From NCBI GenBank assembly GCA_038134525.1, contig JAYPVI010000006.1:62001-126000 (forward strand): a stretch of DNA of 64,000 nt, read 5' to 3'. The stretch comes from GCA-002727735 sp038134525 (GTDB lineage Bacteria > Bacteroidota > Bacteroidia > Flavobacteriales_D > Parvicellaceae). Shown in pieces: positions 54,762 through 63,354 of this stretch. The translations under genes and the position numbers were made by a program. How positions within the stretch are numbered: the first letter of the stretch is position 1; each line of letters begins with the position of its first letter. Under the pieces are notes generated by a model. It saw only the letters and a program-made list of their open reading frames with translations, was not told where the DNA came from and made no database searches.

Positions 54762-55307
54762 ATGGTGAATTGGATCGGATACACAAAAGCGTTACATCTC
54801 ATATTTATGGTGAGTTGGTTTTCTGGTCTTTTTTACATGGTGAGATTATTTGTCTATTATGCAGAATCTGAATTGAATCATGGAAAACTTGCTTCAGATT
54901 TTAAAAAACAGTACTTGTTAATGCAAAGAAGGTTATGGTTTATCATTTCTTGGCCATCTTTAATTTTAACGATATTATTTGGATTAATTACTTTATTGTC
55001 AAGACAGTACATTTACCTTTTAAATGAGCCCTATATGCATGTGAAATTAGGATTTGTTTTTTTGTTAGTTATTTACCACATTATTTGTCATAAAATCTAT
55101 CTTGATCAAAAAAATGGAGTTGCATCCTATTCCGGGACCCTAATGAGAATTTGGAATGAAGTGGCCACTTTATTTTTAGTAATCATAATTTTCGTTATTG
55201 TTTTAAGAGATCAACTTGACGGACTTTACGGTTCTATTGGATTTATTTTTTTTGGTATTGTTTTGTTCCTTGGAATTAAACTTTACAAAAGACTACGCCA
55301 ACAATAA
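54762..55307 (+). CDS. hemJ: HemJ-type protoporphyrinogen IX oxidase
   Basis: A 181-aa membrane protein with four to five helices. YTKALHLIFMVSWFSGLFYM and RLFVYYAESEL, with conserved His12, plus YMHVKLGFVFLL with a His and Lys, match HemJ (UPF0093). It oxidises protoporphyrinogen IX, a step shared with hemL and hemH in this window. It could also be described as CopD-like, but the His/Lys pattern favours HemJ. Confidence 0.8.
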   Translation: MVNWIGYTKALHLIFMVSWFSGLFYMVRLFVYYAESELNHGKLASDFKKQYLLMQRRLWFIISWPSLILTILFGLITLLSRQYIYLLNEPYMHVKLGFVFLLVIYHIICHKIYLDQKNGVASYSGTLMRIWNEVATLFLVIIIFVIVLRDQLDGLYGSIGFIFFGIVLFLGIKLYKRLRQQ

Positions 55308-55334
55308 TTGTAAACAATTTTCTATTTTTTTTTT
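55306..55334 (+). terminator. Weak terminator-like hairpin after hemJ
   Basis: AATTGT-AA-ACAATT is a perfect but A/T-only 6-bp stem, followed after a few bases by ten T residues (55325-55334). The stem is weak, and purH follows on the same strand, so termination may be partial. Confidence 0.35.
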
Positions 55335-55407
55335 AACATCTTGTTTCAACTTCAATTTATTAGAAAGATTCTTTTTAAAATTGCCATCATTTTTTAAATA
55401 GAATCAA

Positions 55408-56910
55408 TTGTCAGAACTAAAACAAATTAAAACCGCACTCATCTCTGTTTTTTCAAAAGATGGTCTTGATGAATTAGTATTAACATTAAATCAACATGAT
55501 GTCAAAATATTTTCTACTGGTGGTACACAAAAGTATATTGAATCTTTAGGAGTTCGAGTAACTCCTGTTGAAAATCTAACTAGTTATCCATCTATTTTAG
55601 GAGGTAGGGTAAAGACATTGCATCCGAAAATTTTTGGTGGTATATTAAGTAGAAGAGAGAATGATAGTGATGTTAGCGAATTGAGAGATTTTGATATTCC
55701 TGAAATAGATTTAGTTGTTGTGGACTTGTATCCATTCGAAAAAACAGTTTTATCTGGGGCTGCTCATAATGATATTATTGAGAAAATTGATATAGGGGGA
55801 GTTTCACTCATTAGGGCTTCAGCAAAAAACTACGAAGATGTTACCATAATTTCTCATAAAGATCATTACAAATCATTGGTGGATATCATTTTAAAAAATG
55901 GCCCTAAAACAACTTTAGAGGATCGAAAAAAATTCGCATATCTAGGTTTTAAATTAACTACTTTATACGATTCATCAATAACTGAATATTTATCGCCCAA
56001 CTCAGAAAAGACTGCTTTAAGATATGGAGAGAATCCGCACCAAAAGGGATGGTTTCATGGAAATTTAAATGAAGTTTTCAATCAGTTACATGGAAAGGCT
56101 ATTTCATACAATAATTTATTGGATATTGATGCTGCAGTAATGTTGATGGCTGACTTTGAAGATAGCTCTGCTACTTTTGGAATTCTAAAACATAATAATG
56201 CATGTGGATTTGCTTCTAGAGAATCACTTCTTGATGCATATAAGTCTGCACTAGAATCAGATCCTATATCTGCTTTTGGCGGAGTTCTAATTGCAAATAG
56301 AATTATTGATTTTCAAACTGCTGAAGAAATTAATAAGTTATTTTGTGAAATTATAATTGCTCCATCCTATAGTGAGGATGCATTAGAATTATTAAAATCA
56401 AAAAAGAACAGAATTATTCTGGAACAAAAAATGAATCATTTTGAAGGTTTAATTTCGAGATCATGTTTAAATGGAAATTTGATACAAGAAAGGGATCGTT
56501 CCATTGAAGAAATTAGCTCTTTTGAGGCTAAAACCAAAAAAAATCCAACTAAAAGTCAATTAGGCGATTTATTTTTTGCAAATAAATTGGTAAAACACAC
56601 GAAATCCAATACTATTGTGTTAGCCAAGAACCAACAATTACTTTCAAGTGGTACAGGTCAAACATCAAGAGTAGATGCATTAAAGCAGGCTATACATAAA
56701 GCTAAATCTTTTGGTTTTGATCTTAATGGTGCGGTAATGGCATCAGATGCTTTTTTCCCATTTCCAGATTGTGTGGAAATTGCAGGAAATGAGGGGATTA
56801 ACGCTGTTATTCAGCCAGGTGGTTCATTGAAAGATCAATTATCAATTGATTATTGTGATGAAAATAATTTGGCTATGGTTTTTACAGGTGTTAGACACTT
56901 TAAACATTAA
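55408..56910 (+). CDS. purH: Bifunctional AICAR formyltransferase/IMP cyclohydrolase PurH
   Basis: A 500-aa protein. The N-terminal IMP cyclohydrolase part has IFSTGGTQKYIESLGV, GGRVKTLHPKIFGGIL and DIGGVSLIRASAKN; the C-terminal AICAR transformylase part has LRYGENPHQKG, KHNNACGFAS and SDAFFPFPDCVE. It carries out the last two steps of IMP synthesis. The start is a TTG; no in-frame ATG lies nearby. The stop is 5 bp before mreB, so purH may share its transcript with the rod-shape genes. Confidence 0.95.
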   Translation: MSELKQIKTALISVFSKDGLDELVLTLNQHDVKIFSTGGTQKYIESLGVRVTPVENLTSYPSILGGRVKTLHPKIFGGILSRRENDSDVSELRDFDIPEIDLVVVDLYPFEKTVLSGAAHNDIIEKIDIGGVSLIRASAKNYEDVTIISHKDHYKSLVDIILKNGPKTTLEDRKKFAYLGFKLTTLYDSSITEYLSPNSEKTALRYGENPHQKGWFHGNLNEVFNQLHGKAISYNNLLDIDAAVMLMADFEDSSATFGILKHNNACGFASRESLLDAYKSALESDPISAFGGVLIANRIIDFQTAEEINKLFCEIIIAPSYSEDALELLKSKKNRIILEQKMNHFEGLISRSCLNGNLIQERDRSIEEISSFEAKTKKNPTKSQLGDLFFANKLVKHTKSNTIVLAKNQQLLSSGTGQTSRVDALKQAIHKAKSFGFDLNGAVMASDAFFPFPDCVEIAGNEGINAVIQPGGSLKDQLSIDYCDENNLAMVFTGVRHFKH

Positions 56911-56915
56911 TTTTT

Positions 56916-57941
56916 ATGGGGATATTCAATGTATTTACGCAGGAAATTGCAGTTGATTTAGGAACAGCAAATACACTAATAATTCACAATGATAAGGTGG
57001 TTGTTGATGAACCATCTATAGTGGCTATGGATAGGACTACGGCTAAGGTAATTGCTATTGGCAGAAAGGCACAGCAAATGCACGGGAAGACTCATGAAAA
57101 TATAAAAACTATTCGTCCATTAAAAGATGGTGTAATTGCAGATTTTCAAGCCGCAGAACATATGATTCGCGGAATGATAAAAATGATTAAAGGTGGATCT
57201 AAATTTATTCAACCATCAATGAGAATGGTTATCTGTATTCCATCTGGTATTACAGAAGTCGAAAAAAGAGCTGTTCAAGATTCTGCTGAACATGCAGGGG
57301 GTAAAGAAGTGTATTTGATACATGAACCCATGGCAGCGGCTATTGGTATAGGAGTAGATGTTGAGGAGCCAATGGGGAATATGATTATAGACATTGGTGG
57401 AGGCACTTCTGAAATTGCAGTAATAGCGTTAGGCGGTATAGTATGTGATAAGTCAATTAGGGTTGCTGGAGATGACTTTACGAGTGATATTGAAGAGTAC
57501 ATGAGAAGACAACACAATATATTGATTGGCGAAAGAACGGCTGAACAAATAAAAATTGAAGTGGGAGCAGCGATTGACACATTAGAAAACCCTCCTCAAG
57601 ATTACGCTGTTAGAGGAAGAGATTTAATGACTGGAATACCGAAAGAAATTTATGTATCATATAAAGAAATAGCACATGCACTTGATAAGTCTATTTCTAA
57701 AATCGAAGAAGCTATTTTAAGTGCACTTGAAATGACACCTCCTGAACTTTCTGCTGATATTTATAAGACCGGAATTTACTTAGCTGGGGGAGGTTCTATG
57801 CTTCGAGGTTTAGACAAAAGGATATCAAAAAAAACAAAGCTACCTGTACATATCGCGGAAGATCCATTACGAGCTGTAGCAAGAGGAACTGGGATTGCGC
57901 TTAAGAATATCGACAAATTTCAATTTTTGATAAAGGGTTAA
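56916..57941 (+). CDS. mreB: Rod shape-determining protein MreB
   Basis: A 341-aa actin-like ATPase. IAVDLGTANTLI (phosphate 1), MIIDIGGGTSEIAVIALGG (phosphate 2) and IYLAGGGSMLRGLDK (adenosine) motifs are present, at the normal family length. MreB filaments guide lateral-wall synthesis. It is first in an mreB-mreC-mreD-mrdA-rodA run with very short gaps, so the organism is expected to be rod-shaped. Confidence 0.97.
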   Translation: MGIFNVFTQEIAVDLGTANTLIIHNDKVVVDEPSIVAMDRTTAKVIAIGRKAQQMHGKTHENIKTIRPLKDGVIADFQAAEHMIRGMIKMIKGGSKFIQPSMRMVICIPSGITEVEKRAVQDSAEHAGGKEVYLIHEPMAAAIGIGVDVEEPMGNMIIDIGGGTSEIAVIALGGIVCDKSIRVAGDDFTSDIEEYMRRQHNILIGERTAEQIKIEVGAAIDTLENPPQDYAVRGRDLMTGIPKEIYVSYKEIAHALDKSISKIEEAILSALEMTPPELSADIYKTGIYLAGGGSMLRGLDKRISKKTKLPVHIAEDPLRAVARGTGIALKNIDKFQFLIKG

Positions 57942-57954
57942 AACTTGACTTTAT

Positions 57955-58785
57955 ATGAGGAATTTAATTCTATTAATTCAGAAATATAGAAACTTTCTAT
58001 TCTTTCTGTTTTTAGAATTCATTGCTATAGGATTTCTCTTTAGTTGGAAGAACACTTATCATCATAGTACCTATATAAGTTCAAGTAATTTTGTCACTTC
58101 CACGATATGGAATTGGAAAAACAATATAGACTCTTATTTCAATTTATCCGATGTGAACAAGCAATTAGCGGATGAAAATGCTGTCTTAAAAGAAATGCTA
58201 TTGAATAAGGAGATTTTATTAGGTAAAAACTTTATTAAGTCTGGAGATAGCTTGTTTGTAAAAGCCTTTAAATTTCAAGAAGCCACCATTATTCAATCAC
58301 AATTCAAATTTGCTGAAAATCACATTTTAATTAACAAGGGAAGTGTAAATGGCGTTGAAATAGAGATGGGGTTTAAAGGGACAAAAGGAATAATAGGAAG
58401 GGTAATAAATGTGTCTTCACATTATGCTAATATACTTCCTGTGATAAATGCTGATTTTAAATTATCGGTAATCCATAACTCAACAAACTCTTGGGGTGAT
58501 TTAAGCTGGGTAAAGGGAATTAATGACTATAGAACAGCCACCATAAATAATATTCCTATATATGCCAAAGTAAATTTAAATGATTTGTTTACAACAACAG
58601 GTTCGGATGGTATTTTCCCTAGTCAAATTCCAGTGGGTAGGGTAGTGAAAATTGAGAAAGATCATGAAGCTCAAAAAAAAATAATCACCATTGAGCTTGT
58701 AGAGGATTTTTCAAATATTCATGTGGGGTTTGTAGTTAAAAATAACCTTAAGTCAGAAATGATTGAAATTCAAAAAAATGAATAA
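57955..58785 (+). CDS. mreC: Rod shape-determining protein MreC
   Basis: A 276-aa protein. One N-terminal membrane helix (about 12-30), a coiled-coil stretch (LADENAVLKEMLLNKEI) and a beta-rich periplasmic domain (GFKGTKGIIGRVINVS, TTTGSDGIFPSQIPVGRVV) are visible; the last motif is typical of MreC. It links MreB to PBP2 and RodA in the periplasm. It overlaps mreD by 8 bases. Confidence 0.93.
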   Translation: MRNLILLIQKYRNFLFFLFLEFIAIGFLFSWKNTYHHSTYISSSNFVTSTIWNWKNNIDSYFNLSDVNKQLADENAVLKEMLLNKEILLGKNFIKSGDSLFVKAFKFQEATIIQSQFKFAENHILINKGSVNGVEIEMGFKGTKGIIGRVINVSSHYANILPVINADFKLSVIHNSTNSWGDLSWVKGINDYRTATINNIPIYAKVNLNDLFTTTGSDGIFPSQIPVGRVVKIEKDHEAQKKIITIELVEDFSNIHVGFVVKNNLKSEMIEIQKNE

Positions 58786-59293
58786 TTCTTTTCAACATAT
58801 TTACTGGTTAATAGGGTTGCTTTTTTTTCAATTGTTTGTTGTAGATGTAATAGATTTAGGAACTTATTCATCTTACTTTACACCTCTTATTTTTTCATAT
58901 GTTATATTTAAAAGAAAACTAGAAACTACAGTAACTGAACTATTAATTTTTGCATTTATCGTAGGGTTTTTAGTAGATGTGTTTAGAAATACAATAGGTC
59001 TAAATATAAGTGTGTTACTTTTAATTACTTTTTTAAGATCTCGATTTTTGAATTTAATCTCTGCTAGAGAGGACTTTGATGATAATATTGAGTTAAATCT
59101 TTTCAATATTGGTGTAGTAAGGTATTTGTTTTATTATGGTGTTGTACTGTTTTTTCACCATACTTTATTTTACTTAGTTGAGCAGTTTTCGTTTGTTCAT
59201 TTATTCTCATTATTAAGCAAAGCCCTTATAAATTCCATATTCGCTTTAGCTATATTGGTTTTGTTTGAATTTATTTTTTCTTCTAAGAAATAG
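58778..59293 (+). CDS. mreD: Rod shape-determining protein MreD
   Basis: A 171-aa protein with five membrane helices and few other features, as in MreD. FAFIVGFLVDVFRNTIGLNI is the characteristic segment. The ATG at 58778 is chosen over the in-frame TTG at 58763 inside mreC. The stop is followed immediately by the mrdA ATG (TAGATG). It acts as a membrane partner of MreC. Confidence 0.87.
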   Translation: MNNSFQHIYWLIGLLFFQLFVVDVIDLGTYSSYFTPLIFSYVIFKRKLETTVTELLIFAFIVGFLVDVFRNTIGLNISVLLLITFLRSRFLNLISAREDFDDNIELNLFNIGVVRYLFYYGVVLFFHHTLFYLVEQFSFVHLFSLLSKALINSIFALAILVLFEFIFSSKK

Positions 59294-61135
59294 ATGGATC
59301 CGTATCAAAATAGAAGGTGGGTTATCATTTTAGTAATTATTTCAATCAGTATGATTTTTTCATTAAGGTTGCTCTACATTCAAGTAATTGACAAAGAGTG
59401 GTCAAAAAGAGCTGAGCAAATTAGCTACATTAAAGAAAATCTACAGCCTCCAAGAGGATTTATTTATGATCGAAATCAAGAATTATTAGTAGGGGCGGAA
59501 AATGTCTATGACATTTATATACTTCCAATTAAGGTTAAAGAAAAAGATTCAATTGTAATTTGTGACATTTTTCAAATTTCCATAGAAGAATTAAGAGAAA
59601 AAATTCATTTAGCCTCAACAGGATATAATGTACCATACAAATCTTCGGTTATGTTTGAGTCACTAAGCAAGGAGGAGTTTGCTAAAATTGCCCCCTTATT
59701 GTCAATGGTAGAGGGCGTCCAAGGTAAGTCAAAAACAGACAGGGGATATCCACTTAAAACAGGAGCTCATTTATTGGGCTACATAAGAAGAATTAGTCAA
59801 ATTCAATTAGATAAGTTTAAAACTCAAGGAGATTTATTTTATTCAAAGAATGATTTTATTGGAATTACAGGAATTGAAAATGTATATGAGAAAGAATTAA
59901 GAGGGGAAAGGGGTGATGCGAATTACTTAAGAGATTATGCAGGGAATAAAGTAGAAACCATAGATAAGAATCCTGCAACACCAGGTAAAGATATTCATAC
60001 AACTATCGATGCTCGTTTGCAAAAATTGGGTGAAGAGTTAATGACAAATAAAATCGGATCTATAGTAGCAATTGAGCCTAATACAGGTGAGATTCTTTGT
60101 ATGGTATCTTCTCCGACTTATGATCCATCAATTTTAACAGGTAAAAAATTTGTCGAATCATACACCATGTTAAAATCCAATGATAGTTTAAAGCCCCTTA
60201 TTAATAGGCCTGTTTATAATGATAATTACAGGCCCGGATCTATTTTTAAATTAGTTCAAAGTTTAATTGCTCTACAAACGGGTGTAATCCAAAAAAACAC
60301 ATCAATTGTCTGCAATAAAACTAAAATTGGTTGTCACCATCACGAAGAGCCAACTTCACTTATGAAAGCCATAAAGCATAGTTGTAACCCTTACTTTTTG
60401 GAAGTTTATAAAAGATTGATTTTATCTAAAAGATTTGATAATTATTTTGAAGAAAGTAGGAAAGGTCTACAAAGATGGGAGGAAATGGTAAAAACATTCG
60501 GTTTTGGCAACCCTCTTGGAGTTGATGTTCCTGAAGAAAAAGGAGGCTTTGTGCCAAATGTGGACTTTTATGATAAATGGTACGGAAAAAAGAGATGGGC
60601 TTTTAGTACCATTTACTCTAACAGCATTGGAGAAGGTGAAATAGGTGTATCTCCTATTCAAATGGCAAATCTTGCCGCTATTATTGCCAATAAAGGCTAT
60701 TATTATGTGCCACATTTAGTTAAAAAAATTGGAAGAGAAAATAGGCAAAATAATTTTTTATTAAAGCACAAAACCTGTGTAGATTCATCACATTTTCAAA
60801 CGGTAATTGACGCAATGCAACTTGTTGTTGAAAGTGGTACAGGAAGAAGTGCACAAATAGACAGTATTAGTGTTTGTGGAAAAACAGGTACAGTAGAAAA
60901 TAAAACGTTTAACGATCACTCTGTTTTTATTGCTTTCGCACCTAAAGAAGACCCTAAAATTGCAATTTCAGTATATGTGGAATATGGTACTTGGGGTAGT
61001 AAGTGGGCAGCTCCTATTTCAAGTGTAATGATGGAATATTATTTAAAAAGAAAACTAAGTAAAAATGGCACTGAAAAAAAGAATAATATTAAAGAAGCTA
61101 TTATACTTCACCCAAATACAGATTTTACGTTTTGA
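59294..61135 (+). CDS. mrdA: Penicillin-binding protein 2 (elongation transpeptidase)
   Basis: A 613-aa class B PBP. N-terminal helix at 8-30; dimerisation domain with PPRGFIYDRN and YPLKTGAHLLGYI; transpeptidase domain with SxxK at Ser316-Lys319 (RPGSIFKL), SxN at 363-365 (SCN) and KTG in VCGKTGTVEN. It cross-links peptidoglycan in the elongasome together with RodA. The stop overlaps the rodA start as TTGA. The length is usual for the family. Confidence 0.95.
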   Translation: MDPYQNRRWVIILVIISISMIFSLRLLYIQVIDKEWSKRAEQISYIKENLQPPRGFIYDRNQELLVGAENVYDIYILPIKVKEKDSIVICDIFQISIEELREKIHLASTGYNVPYKSSVMFESLSKEEFAKIAPLLSMVEGVQGKSKTDRGYPLKTGAHLLGYIRRISQIQLDKFKTQGDLFYSKNDFIGITGIENVYEKELRGERGDANYLRDYAGNKVETIDKNPATPGKDIHTTIDARLQKLGEELMTNKIGSIVAIEPNTGEILCMVSSPTYDPSILTGKKFVESYTMLKSNDSLKPLINRPVYNDNYRPGSIFKLVQSLIALQTGVIQKNTSIVCNKTKIGCHHHEEPTSLMKAIKHSCNPYFLEVYKRLILSKRFDNYFEESRKGLQRWEEMVKTFGFGNPLGVDVPEEKGGFVPNVDFYDKWYGKKRWAFSTIYSNSIGEGEIGVSPIQMANLAAIIANKGYYYVPHLVKKIGRENRQNNFLLKHKTCVDSSHFQTVIDAMQLVVESGTGRSAQIDSISVCGKTGTVENKTFNDHSVFIAFAPKEDPKIAISVYVEYGTWGSKWAAPISSVMMEYYLKRKLSKNGTEKKNNIKEAIILHPNTDFTF

Positions 61136-62463
61136 TTTATAGAAACCTATCCATATGGAAAAATATTGATAAATACCTGTTGGTGTTATGTGTAAGTTTA
61201 ATAGTATTTGGTTATTTCACTATTTATTCAAGCAGTTATTTAGGTTATGTACAAGAAAATTCATTCTGGTCTCACAGTTATGGAAAGCAAATGATTTGGA
61301 TAATAATCTCTGTAATATTAGGAACTTTAATTTTATTAATAGAGGGTAATTTCATTCAAAACAGCTCTTTTATCATATACTCTTTTTTTCTTCTATTGTT
61401 GATTATAGTATTGTTCATGCCTGCCATTAAAGGGGCAAAATCTTGGTTTCAATTTGGTGGATTTTCTATTCAACCTTCAGAGTTCGCTAAGTTAGGATGT
61501 AGTCTGGCCTTTGCTAAGTATTTAAGTCTAATCAATGTAAGGACACAAAATATAAAAAACAGAATCATAGCTGCATCATTGGTATTAATTCCGGCTCTAT
61601 TAATAATGATTCAACCTGATCCTGGGACTATGCTGGTATTTGTTGGCTTCGTTTTTGTTTTGTATCGTGAGGGACTTTCTGGTAATATTCTCTTAATTGG
61701 TCTTTTTGCGGTTTTAATTGCGGTAACAGGAGTGTTTTTCAAAGCTTCAGCATCATATGTAACTATCTTTGGAATGGCAATTTCTGGGAATCTATTTTTT
61801 GGATTCATTCTACTTCTTGGATTTACAGCTGCTTTCTTTATTATTAAATATTTTGTTTTACCAAGGTATAGAAGAGAAAAATTTGTTCGACTTGCTATAG
61901 TTAGTGTAGTAGGTATATGCATTACCTTATCTGTGAGTTTTGTCTATGACAATATGTTTAAGGAACGACATAGAAATAGATTTCAAATTATGTTCGGTAT
62001 TAAGGAAGATAGGAAGGGTGATGGTTATAACATCTACCAGGCCCTATCGGCAATTGGTTCTGGAGAAACTTTTGGGAAAGGATATCTTAAAGGGACATTA
62101 AGTAATGATAAGTTTAAACATGTTCCTGAACAAAATACAGATTTTATCTTTTGTGTTTTAGCAGAAGAATGGGGGTTTTTAGGATGCTTTATGTTTATAC
62201 TTTTATACGCAGCCATTCTTATAAGGATGATTATGATTGCTGAACGTCAAAGAAGCAAGTTTACTAGAATTTATGGGTATTGCATTACCAGTATTTTATT
62301 TTTTCATTTCATGATTAATATAGGTATGGTTATTGGATTAGCTCCAGTCATTGGGATTCCATTACCTTTTTTTAGTAAAGGAGGATCCGCTGTGTTGGCT
62401 TTTACCCTAATGATTAGTATACTTCTTCGACTTGACGCAGAAAGAAAAGTAGTATTAAGGTAA
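61132..62463 (+). CDS. rodA: Peptidoglycan glycosyltransferase RodA
   Basis: A 443-aa SEDS protein with about ten helices. GAKSWFQFGGFSIQPSEFAK, QPDPGTMLVF, GSGETFGKGYLKGT, HVPEQNTDFIF and IGIPLPFFSKGGSA are SEDS motifs. It polymerises lipid II with PBP2. The start is TTG overlapping the mrdA stop; there is no nearby in-frame ATG. It ends the elongation operon. A run of 220 bp without an evident gene follows. Confidence 0.95.
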   Translation: MIYRNLSIWKNIDKYLLVLCVSLIVFGYFTIYSSSYLGYVQENSFWSHSYGKQMIWIIISVILGTLILLIEGNFIQNSSFIIYSFFLLLLIIVLFMPAIKGAKSWFQFGGFSIQPSEFAKLGCSLAFAKYLSLINVRTQNIKNRIIAASLVLIPALLIMIQPDPGTMLVFVGFVFVLYREGLSGNILLIGLFAVLIAVTGVFFKASASYVTIFGMAISGNLFFGFILLLGFTAAFFIIKYFVLPRYRREKFVRLAIVSVVGICITLSVSFVYDNMFKERHRNRFQIMFGIKEDRKGDGYNIYQALSAIGSGETFGKGYLKGTLSNDKFKHVPEQNTDFIFCVLAEEWGFLGCFMFILLYAAILIRMIMIAERQRSKFTRIYGYCITSILFFHFMINIGMVIGLAPVIGIPLPFFSKGGSAVLAFTLMISILLRLDAERKVVLR

Positions 62464-62574
62464 GTTTCACCTTATGTATTGTAGAACAAATTAAAGTGAT
62501 TCTCTATTTGTTTTTATTATTCATTCTAGCGGTTTCTTTCATAAATGAAATTCTGTCTAGTACCGTTAAAAAAA

Positions 62575-62655
62575 TCAAATACAAACACGTTCTTTGCTTT
62601 GATAAATGGCTTTCAATTCGTCATTAGTCTTAAAAATTTCTTCAGGACCATCAGC
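62575..62655 (-). pseudogene. Possible fossil of an ABC-ATPase C-terminus
   Basis: In the 220-bp gap after rodA a short minus-strand frame without start codon reads ADGPEEIFKTNDELKAIYQS followed by KERVCI and a stop. The wording resembles by eye the last residues of ABC transporter ATPases (DG-x-PEEIF... near the end). A stop codon lies directly before it. No start codon or other domain is seen. It could be chance; the nearby mlaE at 63355 would be the natural partner of such an ATPase. Confidence 0.18.
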
Positions 62656-62683
62656 TTAAATACAAATCAAAACTATAATTAGT

Positions 62684-63109
62684 TTACTTATTTTTTAATA
62701 ACCAACTTGAAGATTGAATTTTATCTCCTAAACCATCGATAAGAGTAACACCAAGCTGTTGGCAAATCGGTTTTTCTGGTATGGTATCGTTGTTTTGATC
62801 ACCCCCATTGGCAAAGGCAAATTGATATTGATCTCCAAATTCCATTACTATCTTTTTAATAGTCTCACAAACTGTTCTATCTTTATCTATGGAAAGTATA
62901 GCTTTATCCACTCCTTTTATGCTATTGACAATAAACATTCTTTCCTCTTCTTCTTGAAAAGATTTACTTCCTTTTAATTCGCGTTGAAGATCAGAATTAA
63001 CAATCACAAATAAATAATCAGCATGTGTTTTTGCATTTTGAAAATATTCTAAATGTCCTTTATGTATGGGATTAAAATATCCGCTAACTATAATTGCCTT
63101 TTTTTTCAT
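62684..63109 (-). CDS. Cytidylyltransferase-like nucleotidyltransferase
   Basis: A 141-aa protein of the nucleotidyltransferase HIGH superfamily. IVSGYFNPIHKGHLEYFQNA carries the HxGH nucleotide-binding motif, and ADYLFVIVNSDLQRELKG follows. It resembles the adenylyltransferase half of HldE/RfaE and glycerol-3-phosphate cytidylyltransferases; the substrate is unclear. The C-terminal FAFANGGDQNNDTIPE motif is typical of this group. The upstream lipoprotein gene overlaps its start by 26 bases. Confidence 0.75.
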   Translation of the reverse strand: MKKKAIIVSGYFNPIHKGHLEYFQNAKTHADYLFVIVNSDLQRELKGSKSFQEEEERMFIVNSIKGVDKAILSIDKDRTVCETIKKIVMEFGDQYQFAFANGGDQNNDTIPEKPICQQLGVTLIDGLGDKIQSSSWLLKNK

Positions 63110-63278
63110 ATGAATTGTTTATGTTCAGTTTTTTATATTTAGTATCAAAAATCAATGAATAGCTAAAATCAGGACAATCACATTTTTTCTTTTTTCTTTT
63201 TTGGTTCATACTACATGAGTATACTGTAAGTGACAATAAAAAAACAATAAAAAATATAGTTAAGATTTTGCAGTGCAT
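63084..63278 (-). CDS. Small lipoprotein with CDCP motif
   Basis: A 64-aa protein starting at the ATG at 63278 (a TTG directly before it is also possible). A signal helix (ILTIFFIVFLLSLTVYSC) ends in a lipobox-like VYSC, then a basic stretch (NQKRKKKKCDCPDF). Small Bacteroidota lipoproteins with a KxCDCP motif are common, but I know no function for them. It overlaps the nucleotidyltransferase gene by 26 bases and is transcribed away from mlaE. Confidence 0.6.
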   Translation of the reverse strand: MHCKILTIFFIVFLLSLTVYSCSMNQKRKKKKCDCPDFSYSLIFDTKYKKLNINNSYEKKGNYS

Positions 63279-63354
63279 CAATAATTAATTCCTTAAAATT
63301 AACGAATACAGGTATGTAAAGACAATTATAATTGTTTATTTTGGATTAAATCTT

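Noticed and set aside
57275..57580. 101-aa minus-strand ORF inside mreB
   Set aside because: It is a shadow of the highly conserved mreB; the low-complexity Ser/Pro/Ile reading is typical of antisense frames.
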